Shown: positions 61,798 to 64,000 of the stretch, in pieces
Position numbering within the stretch: the stretch's first letter is position 1
Layout of the letters: each line of letters opens with the position of its first letter
From: Pampus argenteus
Lineage: Eukaryota; Chordata; Actinopteri; Scombriformes; Stromateidae
Length of the DNA stretch: 64,000 nt
Reading direction: 5' to 3'
NCBI GenBank assembly: GCA_036937835.1
Contig: CM072863.1
Location: forward strand, 2,229,501-2,293,500
Translations under genes and position numbers: made by a program
The notes under the pieces: model-generated
Told to the model about the DNA's origin: nothing
The model's database searches: none
What the model saw: only the letters and a program-made list of their open reading frames with translations

Positions 61798-61907
61798 GTC
61801 AGTTCCAGGCAGGCCAGTTCCAGCCGGCGATCCGAGTCGCCGACCTCCTCCAACACATCACGCAGATGAAATGTGGACAGGGCTACGGCTTCAAGGAGGA
61901 ATATGAG
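61798..61907 (+). CDS. ptprt: ptprt exon: entry into phosphatase domain D1 (110 nt)
   Basis: From the first acceptor it reads GQFQAGQFQPAIRVADLLQH and then ITQMKCGQGYGFKEEYE, ending on a full codon before gtgaaa. QFQPAIRVADLLQHITQMK is nearly identical in human PTPRT and opens the helix-turn-helix wedge of the membrane-proximal phosphatase domain; catalytic residues are further downstream, outside the window. QFQAG followed by QFQPA is a local 15-nt duplication, and a second acceptor (ttccaggcag, exon starting 61813) would give the standard GQFQPAIRV. The Cys in MKCGQGYG replaces human PTPRT Arg, as in PTPRM. Confidence 0.96.
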
Positions 61908-62369
61908 GTGAAAAGACACACACACACACACACATACACGCACCAGTAATGAGAGCAACGGTAAAATGGACATCACGTCTTTAGATCGACAACATTACAA
62001 ACGGTAATTAGGAAGAAGGTCAAAGGTCAGCAGCTACAGCATCCAGATAATAGGTATAATTAAATGTTCCTGTAACCCCAGAAGGTATAAATGAAACTGC
62101 TGGTAAAAAAACATTGTGTCAAAGAGAGAAGTATATAATAAATACACAGCAACATGTCTCAGCATCATCAGATATTTAATAATGAACTTTTTCCATTTAT
62201 TTTACGTAATGTTGTTAATAATAAGTCTTTCTCGGAGTAAAGATGATCAGTTCAAGATTTATTAAATGATCTTAAAATTAAATTAGTAAATCTCCAGTGG
62301 TATGGCTTCATAATTAGATCCCTTTATTTTGCAAACACAGCGACCAAATTTCCTCTTGTCGCTTCCCTG

Positions 62370-62409
<40 letters not shown>

Positions 62410-63121
62410 AAGAGCTCTTTATGGTACTGGATTTGGTTTTATGAGATTGGACTACTCTTATCAATTATTAACTCTTTGCCTCATCAATATTGATGATTAG
62501 AAAAACAAACAGACAGACTGTAAAACCAACTTTCTGTTCTCCAGAGTTTCTCTTCTTACTTTTCTCCATGTGTTTTGTCTGCATCATGTCTTTCTTTCCC
62601 TTCTTTTCCTCTCCTATTCCTCCTCTTTTCACTCTTCCTCATTACTATCTCCCACCTCCCTCTTTCTCTTTATATATAAAACACTTTTCCTTTGTCTTCC
62701 TCTCTCTGCCTGGGTTGACTGTTTGTCTAGAGCACAGTTTATCACATACAGACATTTTATAATCTTTCTTTGTCATTGCCACTGTACTGTGGGCTCATTT
62801 TCCCTCCATCTCTTCCATCCCTTTATCCCTCCAACCCTTCTTCCAGTCTTTCTTCACTTTATCTCTCTTTCATTCATTTTGTCTTTGTGCCGCTGAAAAT
62901 GAATCTTTGAAAAAGACATGAGGGAGAGTCTGTTCCTCTCTATCTGCTCCCTCCCACTTTCATGAGGATGAATATTTTCTATTAGGGCTCTGCATGCGTG
63001 TTGAAAATTGTCCCTCCGTGATGCCGTACGTTATATTTTCATTTGCTTCCTGTCATTTTGGTTTATATCCACTGATACGTTTCAGGGGAGAGCAAATGTG
63101 ATTTATTCCCCAGAGGGCGTG

Positions 63122-63154
<33 letters not shown>

Positions 63155-63851
63155 ATGAAGGAGAATATAGTTGTATTAGTAGTGCTTGTAGCTGTCACCT
63201 GTCACTAACAGCTAATGGAGAAACATATAGACTGAATACATACACTCACAGACACACATTATACATATATCCACTCTTTCTGTCTATTAATTGTGTGTTT
63301 GTGTACATATATGTAAATATCTGTGGTGATTGTACCATGTTCATGAGCATTTTGGATGTGTGTGTGTGTGTGTGTGTGTGTACTACCACACCCCATATGG
63401 TGTCTCCTTGTCCCCGTCTGTGTGTGATGTGACCTCCAGTACTGGAGCCCATTAGCCCCACTAACACCTACAGCAGCCACACCGTCAGCATGTGGCTCCC
63501 TGCTGGGATCACATCCTGGTATTCTGACCGGTTGGTCAAGTTAACTATTGTAACCTTTAATATTGACGAGGTCGACACGTGACCACACCTGGTATGTTTG
63601 TTCTCTCTGATGCACGTTGTGTTTTAAGACATTGTCATGTATGTGTACATCTTTATTCATTTTAACCATTTAATTGAAAACTGAAGTACCCACTCACTGG
63701 CAGTGTGTGTGTGTGTGTGTGTGTGTATAAATATATATATATACACACACACACATGCACACAGAGGCCCATATGCCACTTTAAAAGAATCAATTTTCTG
63801 CTCGACTGCACGATAAGTTTAAGTGTCTGTTTTTCTGTCACAGTGCATTTG

Positions 63852-63891
<40 letters not shown>

Positions 63892-64000
63892 ATGTAGGTC
63901 ATATCACTGTTTGAAAGTGAAAGCTGTTGTCTGGTCATCTTAAGCCCTTAATGGACTCACAACAGACCGTTGACTTGTCCCTGTAGGGTGAACAACTGTG
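61908..64000 (+). other. ptprt: Intron, 5' part (runs off the window)
   Basis: The next exon, expected to begin near ALPEGQ/FFEGQ, was searched for and not found. It contains CA at 61916-61933 next to the donor, (GT)n at 62372-62405, a pyrimidine-rich run at 62520-62900, and GT arrays at 63125-63155, 63357-63381, 63703-63725 and 63854-63888. A complex stretch at 62985-63118 may be a conserved element. No other gene is supported. Confidence 0.85.

Noticed and set aside
63440..63530. tgacctccag followed by tactggagcccattagcc as the next phosphatase exon
   Set aside because: The frame does not encode the expected LPEGQ...SWDTAK segment and holds stops.

Overview
This window is eukaryotic: spliced exons with GT-AG boundaries sit in AT-rich introns full of (CA)n/(GT)n microsatellites and minisatellites. 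The exons read, in order and with compatible phases, as the middle of a type IIB (R2B) receptor protein tyrosine phosphatase on the + strand. The best match from memory of the family is PTPRT (RPTP-rho). Diagnostic peptides are HHLFVGLYPGTTYFFTLKAS, SYQLVVKEER, EPEKQVDSTVKMAGVIAG, KLAKKQKET, REMGPV and QFQPAIRVADLLQHITQMK. The divergence from the human protein, introns of 0.4-11 kb (the human gene spans about a megabase) and the dense simple repeats suggest a teleost fish, probably a spiny-rayed one. I cannot say which ptprt co-orthologue this is if two exist.

Layout: bases 1-6893 are intron with no recognised exon. Exons at 6894-7095, 8706-8808 and 10786-11062 encode the end of one fibronectin type III repeat and the membrane-proximal extracellular region, including a KTRR convertase-like site. 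A 37-nt exon (17653-17689) and a 136-nt exon (29128-29263) lead into the single transmembrane helix. A 30-nt tyrosine-rich mini-exon (40488-40517) and a 155-nt exon (46875-47029) begin the cytoplasmic juxtamembrane segment. Two frame-neutral cassettes (81 nt at 50617-50697; 36 nt at 51127-51162), the 93-nt exon 61344-61436 and the 110-nt exon 61798-61907 carry it to the start of phosphatase domain D1. The catalytic exons lie beyond the right edge. All candidate exons joined give 1,260 nt (420 codons) open in one frame; without the 30-, 81- and 36-nt exons it is 1,113 nt (371 codons), also open.

No second protein-coding gene is supported. The many other ORFs come from simple repeats, including a 478-codon ORF that is only a roughly 33-bp minisatellite.

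The most interesting content concerns alternative splicing of the juxtamembrane segment: the 30-nt mini-exon with an upstream UGC motif; two cassettes that resemble PTPRM exons rather than human PTPRT; a 15-nt duplication giving tandem in-frame acceptors in front of D1; repeats placed next to splice sites (UG before the transmembrane exon, CA after the 81-nt cassette and after the D1 exon, CTCTC after the 103-nt exon); and an intronic array of about 60 units that each resemble a 3' splice site. Non-coding items include a degenerate tRNA-like sequence, a roughly 300-bp imperfect inverted repeat, and several complex unique stretches that are candidate conserved elements.
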